Source: Planctomycetota bacterium (GTDB taxonomy: Bacteria; Planctomycetota; UBA8108; UBA1146; JAJFFE01). Taken from it: a stretch of 64,000 nucleotides of DNA. The stretch covers positions 27,243 through 91,242 of the forward strand of contig JAJFFE010000288.1 in the NCBI GenBank assembly GCA_021776775.1, given 5' to 3'. The notes beneath the pieces are model-generated. The model was not told where the DNA came from, ran no database searches, and saw nothing but the letters and a program-made list of their open reading frames with translations. Shown here in pieces: positions 32,358 through 40,336 of the stretch (the first letter of the stretch is position 1; every line of letters begins with the position of its first letter). The translations under genes were made by a program, and so were the position numbers.

Positions 32358-33496
32358 TTTTGCGCTGTTTTATCCTTGCCACGTTGCTTCTTGCGTCGGG
32401 GTTGCTCCCTGCTCTCGACTCTGCTCTCTACTCTGCCCAAGGCAGTTCCAAATACACTGCCAAAGGCACTGCCAAGCGTTCTGCTCAAGACGCTGCTCAA
32501 GCAGGAGACAAGCAGCCGGGCGCTACGGGGTCTCCTCCGTTACCTCTGGATACACTGCCCAAGACTCGAGCAGTCGGGGCTATCCCACTGGGACTCGAGA
32601 AGCCGCCGGGACTCGACGTGCCACTGTTCGCCGAGCGCGTTGCGTTGGGGCGACGGCTCTTCTTCGATTCGGTCTTGTCCAAAGACCGCTCCGTCTCATG
32701 CGCGAGTTGCCATCGGCCCGAGAACGGTTTCGCCTCTCCCGACACGTTGGCTATCGGCATCAGCGGAAGAGTCGGAAAGCGGAACTCTCCGACCTTGTTG
32801 AACCGCGCTTTCGGTACGTCGTTCTTCTGGGACGGTCGGGCCAAGACGCTGGAAGAGCAGGTGCTGCTGCCCATCACGACCGACAACGAATTCGACTTCT
32901 CCGTCGCTGGAGTTCTCGAGCGTCTCGCGGGAGACGAGTCGTACTTCCACGCGTTTCGTCACGCGTTCGAACCGTCGAAGAACTCTGAGATCCCGCCGGT
33001 CACCGCCGAGAACCTGGCGGCCGCCTTGGCAGCATTCGTACGAACGCTCCACCACGGCGACACACCCGTCGATCGATTTCAGGCGGGAACGTATTCGGCA
33101 CTGAGTGCTTCGGCGCGACGCGGACTATGGGTGTTCGAAAGTCGGGGGGGTTGTTGGGCGTGTCACTCCGGACCGAACTTCTCCGACGAGAAGTTTCACA
33201 ACACCGGAGTCGGCTACGGCGAGCCGACGCGAGATCTCGGTCGCTTCGACGCGACCAAGAAGCCCGTCGACCGCCACCGCTTCAAGACTCCCACGTTGCG
33301 CGGCTTGAAGCACACCGCGCCCTACATGCACAACGGGAGCCAGGCGACGCTCGAAGACGTCGTGCTGTTTTACGACCGGGGCGGCGCACGGTTCGACTCC
33401 GGGCGATCGTCCCTGATTCGCCCCCTGCACCTGACCGATCAAGACGTCGACGATCTGGTCGCATTTCTCGAGGCGCTGTCGCGACCCGGCTCTTGA
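32354..33496 (+). CDS. Cytochrome c peroxidase/MauG family di-heme protein
   Basis: 380 aa from GTG 32354 overlapping the upstream TGA. Signal peptide: ILRCFILATLLLASGLLPAL. Residues about 28-55 are a Ser/Ala/Lys-rich stretch encoded by slipped CTGCC/CTGCT repeats. Two heme c sites are present: CASCHRP (about 114) and CWACHSG (about 273), both CXXCH, with RNSPTLLNRAF and the distal MHNGSQATLEDVVLFYDRGG typical of the family. It should reduce peroxide or oxidise a partner in the periplasm. Its pairing with a thioredoxin-like gene is probably functional. Confidence 0.92.
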   Translation: MILRCFILATLLLASGLLPALDSALYSAQGSSKYTAKGTAKRSAQDAAQAGDKQPGATGSPPLPLDTLPKTRAVGAIPLGLEKPPGLDVPLFAERVALGRRLFFDSVLSKDRSVSCASCHRPENGFASPDTLAIGISGRVGKRNSPTLLNRAFGTSFFWDGRAKTLEEQVLLPITTDNEFDFSVAGVLERLAGDESYFHAFRHAFEPSKNSEIPPVTAENLAAALAAFVRTLHHGDTPVDRFQAGTYSALSASARRGLWVFESRGGCWACHSGPNFSDEKFHNTGVGYGEPTRDLGRFDATKKPVDRHRFKTPTLRGLKHTAPYMHNGSQATLEDVVLFYDRGGARFDSGRSSLIRPLHLTDQDVDDLVAFLEALSRPGS

Positions 33497-33530
33497 ACGC
33501 TCACCCTTGAGCGACTCAGCGCTACACGAC

Positions 33531-34487
33531 TCAGCTTCGAACGTCCTGGGCGACCCAGTCATCACGTGCGGGGGTTTCGGTCCACTCTCCATCGTCGGTG
33601 AACCCGTCATCCGAGAAGTCCGCGTCACCGTCTGTGCTGGCGAGCCACATGGCCAAGAGGCTTGCTAGCCCGAGTCCCGTAATGGTGAGTAGCGCAAGCA
33701 TCGACCCCAGCATCTTGAAGCCGACCGTGAGGATCAGCGGGAGGTTGTCGCCGCCCATCCGACCGAGCCCGGGGAGTTGCGCCCCGAGAGCCAAGAGTGC
33801 GATCGGTGCCCCGAGGACGACCACTCGGGAAAGTACAGACGTGGCGACCTTGCACAACCGGCTGTAGCGGCTCACCGCCACGCCAATTCCAGCCGCAGCA
33901 AGGAGCGCCGTGGACAGCAGCAACAACCCGCCCGGCCATGCGTGCTTCCAAAGATCTCCCGAGAACATGACTTGGTAGATCGTCATGTTCGGGCCGATCG
34001 ACAAGAAGCCCAAGCCGAGTAGGGTGACGCCGCCGATTCCGGCCATCAGGCGCGGTGCTAGCCGGGTCAGATCGAGCTTCGCGACGCGGTTGCCGACGGC
34101 GATGAAGAGAATGCAACCCACGATCACGCCGACCAACCAGTGTGTGTAGATCGCGACCGTCGTCCAGAACAGTGCGCCGGCCCCGCCGCACAGCGCAGCC
34201 GCGATTGGCGGCCGCGTGAAGCGGCTTGCGACGAAGAGAACGGCGGCGACCCAGGGTAGGTAGACGATGAACTCCGCCTTCGAATCGTCGACCGGACCGC
34301 CGCCTAAGCTCGACCACTGGTAGACCATCTCGTACCCGATACCGTTGTGCAGAATGATCGGGCACAGCAACGCTGCGAGATAGAGTCGGATCGGCATCTT
34401 GGCGGCGCGAGTGACCCAGTCTGCCGGCGGATCATCTTCGTCTCGCGGTGAACGGTAAACTTCGAAGTCTGGCGGGGCTTCGTGCAT
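33531..34487 (-). CDS. Multi-pass membrane protein of unknown function
   Basis: 318 aa. The cytosolic N-terminus (about 35 aa, acidic and proline-rich) is followed by about eight hydrophobic segments between 32 and 285, including LYLAALLCPIILHNGIG, FIVYLPWVAAVLFVAS, LVGVIVGCILFIAVG and LLALLTITGLGLASLLA. The C-terminus is strongly acidic (DGDADFSDDGFTDDGEWTE). No family was recognised and no conserved charged residues stand out within helices. It is convergent with the MauG-like gene (34-bp gap). Confidence 0.75.
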   Translation of the reverse strand: MHEAPPDFEVYRSPRDEDDPPADWVTRAAKMPIRLYLAALLCPIILHNGIGYEMVYQWSSLGGGPVDDSKAEFIVYLPWVAAVLFVASRFTRPPIAAALCGGAGALFWTTVAIYTHWLVGVIVGCILFIAVGNRVAKLDLTRLAPRLMAGIGGVTLLGLGFLSIGPNMTIYQVMFSGDLWKHAWPGGLLLLSTALLAAAGIGVAVSRYSRLCKVATSVLSRVVVLGAPIALLALGAQLPGLGRMGGDNLPLILTVGFKMLGSMLALLTITGLGLASLLAMWLASTDGDADFSDDGFTDDGEWTETPARDDWVAQDVRS

Positions 34488-34677
34488 CGTGAGTCACTCT
34501 CGGATTGGGCCGGGCCTGGAAAACGGCGGGCGATCCTATAAGGCTACGATGCTCCTGACGATTCGACTGGAGTGCTGACATGCGGTTCGTCATCGGGAGA
34601 TTCCGGTAACGTGGCGCTGAGTTGCGGCCGAGAGACTGGCCGAGAGTACCGGCCTGCCCGCTTTTTGTAGTGATTGT

Positions 34678-34696
34678 CGCGGGCTAGTAGCCCGCG
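34678..34696. terminator. GC-rich palindrome over the EI24 gene stop codon
   Basis: CGCGGGCTA-G-TAGCCCGCG gives a 7-bp stem with a 5-nt loop. It spans the TAG stop (34684-34686, minus strand) of the CysZ-like gene. No T-tract follows on the minus strand, so termination is uncertain. Confidence 0.35.
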
Positions 34697-35487
34697 TCTT
34701 GCAGGTCCTCTTCGCGAACGATCTTGCAGAACAGTACCGTGCCGCCGACCGCGATCATGGGAAGCACGAAGAGCATGGTGAAGGGAATAGACAGGAACGC
34801 CATCGCTGCCGCTCCGTACCCCACCGTGCGCGCGCGCCGCTCGGCGAGCCAACGCATCTTCCGCCGGAAGCCCCAGCGGCGCCTGGCCATGGAGTAGTCG
34901 AGTGCGCTCCATGCGAGATAGCGAATGTTGATGAAGCCCATGACGATAGCAAACGTCACGGCACCGGCTACCGGAATGAGAAGAAGCGGGAGGCTGATCA
35001 GGAAGAGGCAGACGTAGATCGAGAGTCGTATCGTCTCGTGCTTCAACGTGTGTCCGACGTCTTGCATGAATCGAATGGCATTGCCGCCGGGCGGAGTTAT
35101 CTCTGGCAACATGATGCGCTCGACTTGCTGGCTGAGCACGTCATTGAAGGGGGCGGCGATGAGGCTACCCACGGTGACGAGGCCGAAGAGCCAGCCGAGA
35201 AAGAGGATGACCCCCACGACCGTGTACGCAAAGAACGACCAAACGGCCGCATCCCACTGCGGGAACAGCCACGACTTGAGATCGGTAGCGTAGTAGATGG
35301 CGAGTATCGAGGTGGCCGCGAAGAATATGACGGTGATCGCGAACGGCATCAGCACGTAGGGGATCAAGCGCGGGTATTGGGTCAGAAACCTGACGCCAGC
35401 GATGAACGCGGCGAACCCGTCGAGGAACGCGGTCATCCCCGAGGGTCGACCCGAGGAGCTGCTGATGAGGGGTGTCGACGTGGTCAC
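34684..35487 (-). CDS. CysZ/EI24-family membrane protein
   Basis: 267 aa with several long helices (about 35-65, 80-115, 155-195 and 230-255). Family-like features are the opening FLDGFAAFIAGVRFLTQYPR, the central LVTVGSLIAAPFNDVLSQQV, and late VGYGAAAMAFLSIPFTMLFV. EI24 proteins include E. coli CysZ, a sulfate-conducting channel; many bacterial members are uncharacterised. No cys genes are nearby, so sulfate transport is not supported by context. A 196-bp gap separates it from the unknown membrane protein gene. Confidence 0.8.
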   Translation of the reverse strand: MTTSTPLISSSSGRPSGMTAFLDGFAAFIAGVRFLTQYPRLIPYVLMPFAITVIFFAATSILAIYYATDLKSWLFPQWDAAVWSFFAYTVVGVILFLGWLFGLVTVGSLIAAPFNDVLSQQVERIMLPEITPPGGNAIRFMQDVGHTLKHETIRLSIYVCLFLISLPLLLIPVAGAVTFAIVMGFINIRYLAWSALDYSMARRRWGFRRKMRWLAERRARTVGYGAAAMAFLSIPFTMLFVLPMIAVGGTVLFCKIVREEDLQDAGY

Positions 35488-35561
35488 GAGTTCACCTTCG
35501 CGGCTGGAGTGAGCGAAGGATCATAGTGTCGATCCTCGAAGGTCGCTACCATCGCGCGCCG

Positions 35562-36737
35562 CTACGACGCGCCGCGACCGAAGAGCACCGCCGGTATCGT
35601 CAGCAGTATCAACTTGAGGTCGAGGCGTATGGACCAGTCGTCGATGTACCTCAAGTCGAGCCGCATCCACTCCTCGAAATCGATCTGGTTGCGCCCCGAG
35701 ATCTGCCAGTAACAGGTCAGTCCGGGTCGCGTGCTCAACCGACGCCGCTGCCACCACTCGTACTCGCGCACTTCTTGGCCGATCGGCGGACGCGGGCCGA
35801 CCAAGCTCATCTCGCCCTTCAGGACGTTGAAGAGTTGCGGCAGTTCGTCGAGGGATGACTTCCGCAAGAATCGTCCGAACGCGGTGATTCTCGGGTCGCG
35901 CCGCATCTTGAAAACGGGCCCGTCCATCTCGTTTTCTTGTTCGAGCTGCTGTCGAAGCTGCTCGGCGTTCACCACCATCGTGCGGAACTTATACATGGTG
36001 AACGGTCGGTGGTTCATCCCGAATCGCTCCTGAGGGAACAGGACCGGCCCGCGCGACGTCAGTTTCATGATCAGCGCGATCAGGAGCATGGGGATTGCGA
36101 ACACGATAAGCCCAGCGATCGAACCGATCACGTCGATCGACCGTTTGGCGAATCGGTCGAACGCGGTCCTCTGCACACACGAGTAGCGCAGTTGCGAACC
36201 ACTGCGCAGGTTGCCCATGGCGCTCATACTCGCCGACCCGCTCTCGAAGAGGTCGGTAGTGAGGCTCGCTGGAACTCCCGCTTCGTCACAAACCGAGAGT
36301 ACGCTGTCGATGTCGTCGTAGCACGACTTCATGGGCAACGTGACGTGCACTTCGTCGATCGGATACTCGACGAGGATCTGCGGCAAGATCTCGAGCGTTC
36401 CGAGGTGAGGGACCTCCATCGTTTCCAGGAGGTCGAGGCACGCGCGTTGGTTCTCGGTCGGAGATTCGTCGTCGAAACCCTCGGTGTCGATGACGCAGAC
36501 GACTCGCACACCTTTGGATTGGTACGCCTGCATTCCTTCGAGATACCGCCGGCTACGGCGGTTGAGACCGACGACGATGACGTTGTGACGTCGCCCGCCT
36601 TCCAGTCTGGGAAGGAGAGGCAACGCCGTGTCGGGCGTCGCCACGTTGGCGCGACGTCCGGACCGTCGGTCGACAGTCGAGTCGGCGGAGTCCTGGATAG
36701 TGGGACTCTCGATTTTTGGAGTTGGCGTTATCTGCAT
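35562..36737 (-). CDS. Polyprenyl-phosphate sugar-1-phosphate transferase (WbaP/WcaJ type)
   Basis: 391 aa from ATG 36737; ATG 36785 would add 16 residues and neither has a clear ribosome site. Residues about 40-180 form a nucleotide-sugar-like Rossmann segment (VIVVGLNRRSRRYLEGMQAY; VRVVCVIDTEGF). The catalytic half starts RSIDVIGSIAGLIVFAIPML and contains GPVLFPQERFGMN, YKFRTM, the Asp-Glu of RKSSLDELPQLFNVLKGEM, and SLVGPRPPI. It puts the first sugar phosphate on undecaprenyl phosphate for exopolysaccharide or O-antigen. Unlike WbaP it has no N-terminal membrane bundle, only the re-entrant helix. Confidence 0.92.
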   Translation of the reverse strand: MQITPTPKIESPTIQDSADSTVDRRSGRRANVATPDTALPLLPRLEGGRRHNVIVVGLNRRSRRYLEGMQAYQSKGVRVVCVIDTEGFDDESPTENQRACLDLLETMEVPHLGTLEILPQILVEYPIDEVHVTLPMKSCYDDIDSVLSVCDEAGVPASLTTDLFESGSASMSAMGNLRSGSQLRYSCVQRTAFDRFAKRSIDVIGSIAGLIVFAIPMLLIALIMKLTSRGPVLFPQERFGMNHRPFTMYKFRTMVVNAEQLRQQLEQENEMDGPVFKMRRDPRITAFGRFLRKSSLDELPQLFNVLKGEMSLVGPRPPIGQEVREYEWWQRRRLSTRPGLTCYWQISGRNQIDFEEWMRLDLRYIDDWSIRLDLKLILLTIPAVLFGRGAS

Positions 36738-36943
36738 AGTTATCGAGGCCGGACGCCATAGGTCGCGCCCATCGAAGTCTAGCATCGAGGGCCGTAGACG
36801 GCCGTCGACAAGGAACGGTCGCCGCCGACGAAGGTCCGATAAACACAGCGTGAACGCGACGCCTTCATCCTGCCCACGTCGTTGCCGATAGATGAGGCGG
36901 GGTTTATATCTCGGTCAGTTCTGTGCTACGAGGAGGCGTGGTC

Positions 36944-39565
36944 GTGCGTATTTGTATCGGAATCGTCAGCGTTCTATTGGTGATCACCAACAACGTCAGA
37001 GCGGATGTTCACTACGTCGACTCGAGTCGGCCGTCGGGCGGCGACGGCAGCAGCTGGGATGCTGCGCTCAGATCACTGTGTGACGCGCTAGACGTCGCGG
37101 TGAGCGGCGACGAGATTTGGGTCGCCGCGGGTCGGTACACGCCGCGATCGACGGGCTCCAATCCGGCGGAGAGCTTTGTCATCGGCGACGGTGTTGCCGT
37201 CTTCGGGGGGTTTCGCGGAGACGAAGCAGTGCGCGGTGATCGCGACCCGACGGTACACCGCGTCATCTTGACCGGCGATGTCGCTGGTGACGACGCCATG
37301 GGTCGGTACGAAGACAACAGTGATCACGTCGTGATCTTGGATGACGTCGGGACGAGCACGGTTCTCGACGGGTTGACGATCACCGGCGGGCACGCGCGGC
37401 CGACGAGTCTCTCGCCGCACGGCGGTGGCGTGTGGATCCGCGACGCTCGGCCGCAGCTACGCAGTGTCGTGGTTCGCGGGAACCGTACCAGCGATGGGTT
37501 GGAGCTACTCGGCGGCGCGGGATTCGGCGCCGGAATCGCGATCGAAGGGCGAAGCGAAGTAACGCTCACCGACTGTGTGATCGAAGCTAACGTCTGCGGC
37601 GACGGCTACGCCGATAGCACGCCGTTGGGCCTCTCGTCGCCTGGAGGCTCCGGGGGTGGGATCGCGGTGTGGGACGGCACGTTGACACTCGATCGTTGTC
37701 GTGTCGAAGACAATGTGGCCGGGACGGGGGGAGCCGGGACCCAGCCCGGCAACGGCGGCGCGGGTGGCGGCTTGTTCATGAGTAGCGGTTGGTTGATCGC
37801 CAACGACTCGACGTTTCTGGGGAATGCGGCAGGGCACGGCGGCGACTCTTCGGCGTTTGGCGTGGGGCTTGGTGGCGACGGCGGCGGAATTTGTTCTCGC
37901 ATGAGCGCGGTCGATTTGCACGGCTGCACGCTGGCGGAGAACATCACCGGACGCGCCGGGCGTGCCAACTTACCTGCGACTAGCGGGAGCGGAGGCGGGA
38001 TCAGCGTCGAGTCCGGTCGCGTCTTCTTGCGCGAGTGTTCGATCCTCGACAACCAAACCGCCCCCGGCGCGTCCGGCAGTCGCGAGTCCGGAGGATCGGG
38101 GGATGGCGGAGGGCTTGCGTTTCGCGACGTGTCCACGCCAACCTTGGTTCGGTGCCGCGTGGCGGGAAATCGAACCGGGTCGATCGAGCTCGGGTTCATC
38201 GTCGGAGGGCATGCCGGCAGCGGGGGTGGGGTCCATGCGCTCGGCGGCGACGCTCTCACCCTGATTCATTGTGAACTCGTCGGCAATTCGACGGCGAGTG
38301 GAGGCGTGGCGACGGAGTATCTCGGCGGCGACGCAGGAAACGGCGGTGGAGTCGCGGCGCTGTTGATCGACGTGACGATGGCGGGCTGCGTGATCGCGTG
38401 GAATCTCTCGGGCGATGGGGGCGCGGCGGGGATTGTCGAGGGTGGATCCGGCGGGTCTGGCGCGGGCGGCTACTTCTGGATGAGCGACGCAGACATCACT
38501 CAGTCGACGATCGCCAATAACACGGCCGGTGGCGGTGGCGATGGCTCCGCGTTCGGTGACCCCGGCTTCGGCGGAGGGCTTTGTTTCGACGGCATCGCCG
38601 GGCAAGTGAGCAACTCGGTGCTGGCCGCGAACGCCGATGCGGCGGGAACTAGTTTGTTCGAAAGCCAAGTGTTCGGTCCGGCGGCGTTCGAGTTCAGTTG
38701 CGTGTCGGGATGGGACGGTGGCAGTGGTGCATTCGATGCCGATCCCCTGTTTCACGATCCGGACGGCGTCGATCAAACTCCGGGAACAGACGACGACCGC
38801 TTTGACTTGGCGTCTGACTCTCCTTTGATCGACGCGGGTAGTAATGAGCTTCTGGTGAACGACGATTGGGATCTCGACGGAAATTCTGAGGTGGATGAGC
38901 CGGTGGGCGTCGACCTGTTCGGATTCGCGAGGCGCGTCGACGATATTCTCGTTCCGGATTCCGGAGTCGGCGAGGCCCCGGTGGTCGACATCGGAGCGTT
39001 CGAGTGGCAGCCTCCGTGTGTCGTACCGATCGCGACGACGCCTCCCGTTCGCCTGCAACTTTGCCCCGAGGAAGTCGCTACGCTATGGGCAGACGTTGTT
39101 GGGACCGCACCGGTCGAGTTTCAGTGGTACGAAGACGGTGTTCTCATTGTGGGGGCTGTAGAGGCCAGCTTGCCGGACGTGGCGGCGGCGAAGCGCGGCA
39201 GCACGATTTACTCCGTCGAGGTGACCAACGCGTGTGGTTCTATCGTGCACGACGTGGCGACTGTTTCGACAGCCCCGCTCTCAGAGTGCGGCCCCCAGTT
39301 CATCCGTGGCGACGGGAACGCAGACGGCGCATTGAGTCTCGTCGACATCGTGGTTCTCCTTCAGTTCGTGCTGCAAGGAACCCAAGTCGGTTGCCCCGCC
39401 TCTCTCGATACCGACGATGACGGCACGCTCACTATCGCCGACGCCATTTTCTTGGCGTCGTACATCTACCTCGGGGAATCTGCGCCCGGCGAGCCGTATC
39501 CGCTGTGTGGCGTCGATCCAACGTCTACTCCGTTGGCCTGTGTCGAGTTTGCGGGTTGTCCTTAG
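36944..39565 (+). CDS. Exported beta-helix protein with Ig-like and dockerin-type domains
   Basis: 873 aa from GTG 36944, chosen because GAGGAGG lies 7 nt upstream. Signal: RICIGIVSVLLVITNNVRA then DVHYVDSS. The early segment GGDGSSWDAALRSLCDALD and VAVFGGFRGDE is typical of the parallel beta-helix/choice-of-anchor-Q proteins. Residues about 120-680 are Gly-rich beta-helix coils with GGSGGGI-like turns and regularly spaced Cys. An Ig-like segment (FQWYEDGVLIVGA) follows at about 735-765. The C-terminus has RGDGNADGALSLVDIVVLLQ and DTDDDGTLTIADAIFLAS and the tail CGVDPTSTPLAC....CP. Probably surface-exposed, perhaps carbohydrate-binding; no lyase motif is certain. Confidence 0.88.
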   Translation: MRICIGIVSVLLVITNNVRADVHYVDSSRPSGGDGSSWDAALRSLCDALDVAVSGDEIWVAAGRYTPRSTGSNPAESFVIGDGVAVFGGFRGDEAVRGDRDPTVHRVILTGDVAGDDAMGRYEDNSDHVVILDDVGTSTVLDGLTITGGHARPTSLSPHGGGVWIRDARPQLRSVVVRGNRTSDGLELLGGAGFGAGIAIEGRSEVTLTDCVIEANVCGDGYADSTPLGLSSPGGSGGGIAVWDGTLTLDRCRVEDNVAGTGGAGTQPGNGGAGGGLFMSSGWLIANDSTFLGNAAGHGGDSSAFGVGLGGDGGGICSRMSAVDLHGCTLAENITGRAGRANLPATSGSGGGISVESGRVFLRECSILDNQTAPGASGSRESGGSGDGGGLAFRDVSTPTLVRCRVAGNRTGSIELGFIVGGHAGSGGGVHALGGDALTLIHCELVGNSTASGGVATEYLGGDAGNGGGVAALLIDVTMAGCVIAWNLSGDGGAAGIVEGGSGGSGAGGYFWMSDADITQSTIANNTAGGGGDGSAFGDPGFGGGLCFDGIAGQVSNSVLAANADAAGTSLFESQVFGPAAFEFSCVSGWDGGSGAFDADPLFHDPDGVDQTPGTDDDRFDLASDSPLIDAGSNELLVNDDWDLDGNSEVDEPVGVDLFGFARRVDDILVPDSGVGEAPVVDIGAFEWQPPCVVPIATTPPVRLQLCPEEVATLWADVVGTAPVEFQWYEDGVLIVGAVEASLPDVAAAKRGSTIYSVEVTNACGSIVHDVATVSTAPLSECGPQFIRGDGNADGALSLVDIVVLLQFVLQGTQVGCPASLDTDDDGTLTIADAIFLASYIYLGESAPGEPYPLCGVDPTSTPLACVEFAGCP

Positions 39566-39603
39566 TTCGTGCCCCGCGTGGTGGCGGTGGCATCGGCGGT
39601 GAC

Positions 39604-40125
39604 TCACACGCCGGACTTCCGCACGAACGTTCCGGACTGGTAGTCTTTGACGACGTCGGGGAAGTCGAGGATGCGATTGTGCATCGCGACGTAGATCCCG
39701 GGCGCAAGGATCTGGCAAGCGAGTAGCGCTTCGGTCAGGTTTTGAAGCGCGTCCGTGCGGCGAAGATCGTACGGGCGCATCGCTCCCGTCAGCACGATCG
39801 GCACCGGTGGCGACGGCATCGTCTCGTAGATCCGCATCCCGCTGTTGGCCAAGCGATCGGTACCGTGGACGACAAGGACGGCGTCGTGAGTCGCCGCTTG
39901 CTCGGCGACGGACTCGGCGATGGCGTCGTGATCGCTCTCGGTCATGTCGAGACTGTCCTTGTTCATCAGCGCGATTCGATCGATCGATACTCCGTTGAGA
40001 ACGAGCGATCCCAACATGACGTCGAGAATGCTGATCTGGTTCTCGAGAACGCCACTCAATTCGTCGTAGGTCTTCTCGATTGTGCCGCCGGTGGATACCA
40101 ACGCCACGTGTGTCCGCTCGCTCAT
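39604..40125 (-). CDS. Single-domain L-asparaginase-like protein
   Basis: 173 aa covering only the N-terminal domain of type I/II asparaginases, which are usually 320-350 aa. The catalytic parts are present: Thr in VSTGGTIEKTYDE (about 12-15), the DSLDMT loop, the Thr-Asp pair in VVHGTDRLANSG, TGAMRP, and a Lys in DVVKDYQSGTF equivalent to the triad lysine. Short asparaginase-domain proteins of this kind recur in bacterial genomes and their substrate is uncertain. The stop (39604) comes naturally after FVRKSGV. It is divergent from the DUF2231 fusion gene. Confidence 0.85.
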   Translation of the reverse strand: MSERTHVALVSTGGTIEKTYDELSGVLENQISILDVMLGSLVLNGVSIDRIALMNKDSLDMTESDHDAIAESVAEQAATHDAVLVVHGTDRLANSGMRIYETMPSPPVPIVLTGAMRPYDLRRTDALQNLTEALLACQILAPGIYVAMHNRILDFPDVVKDYQSGTFVRKSGV

Positions 40126-40336
40126 CTGTTCTCGCTTATTCTCGTCCGGTCATCTTCGCCGGTACATCTCTGCTCGGAGGGTCGTCGCGCGGCTTGGTCC
40201 GGATTATCGGCGGATTCCCGTAACGCGGAATCTTCGTTAACTTACTGAAGTCGAGGGCCAGCTCCGAATGAGCACCCTTCCTCGCCTGGGGCGGCTATTG
40301 TACACTCCGCGGATCTATGCCGGAAACGGGGCTACC

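Noticed and set aside
37970..39058. Minus-strand open frame of 362 codons
   Set aside because: Antisense of the beta-helix gene, whose signal peptide, coils and dockerin tail are clear on the plus strand.
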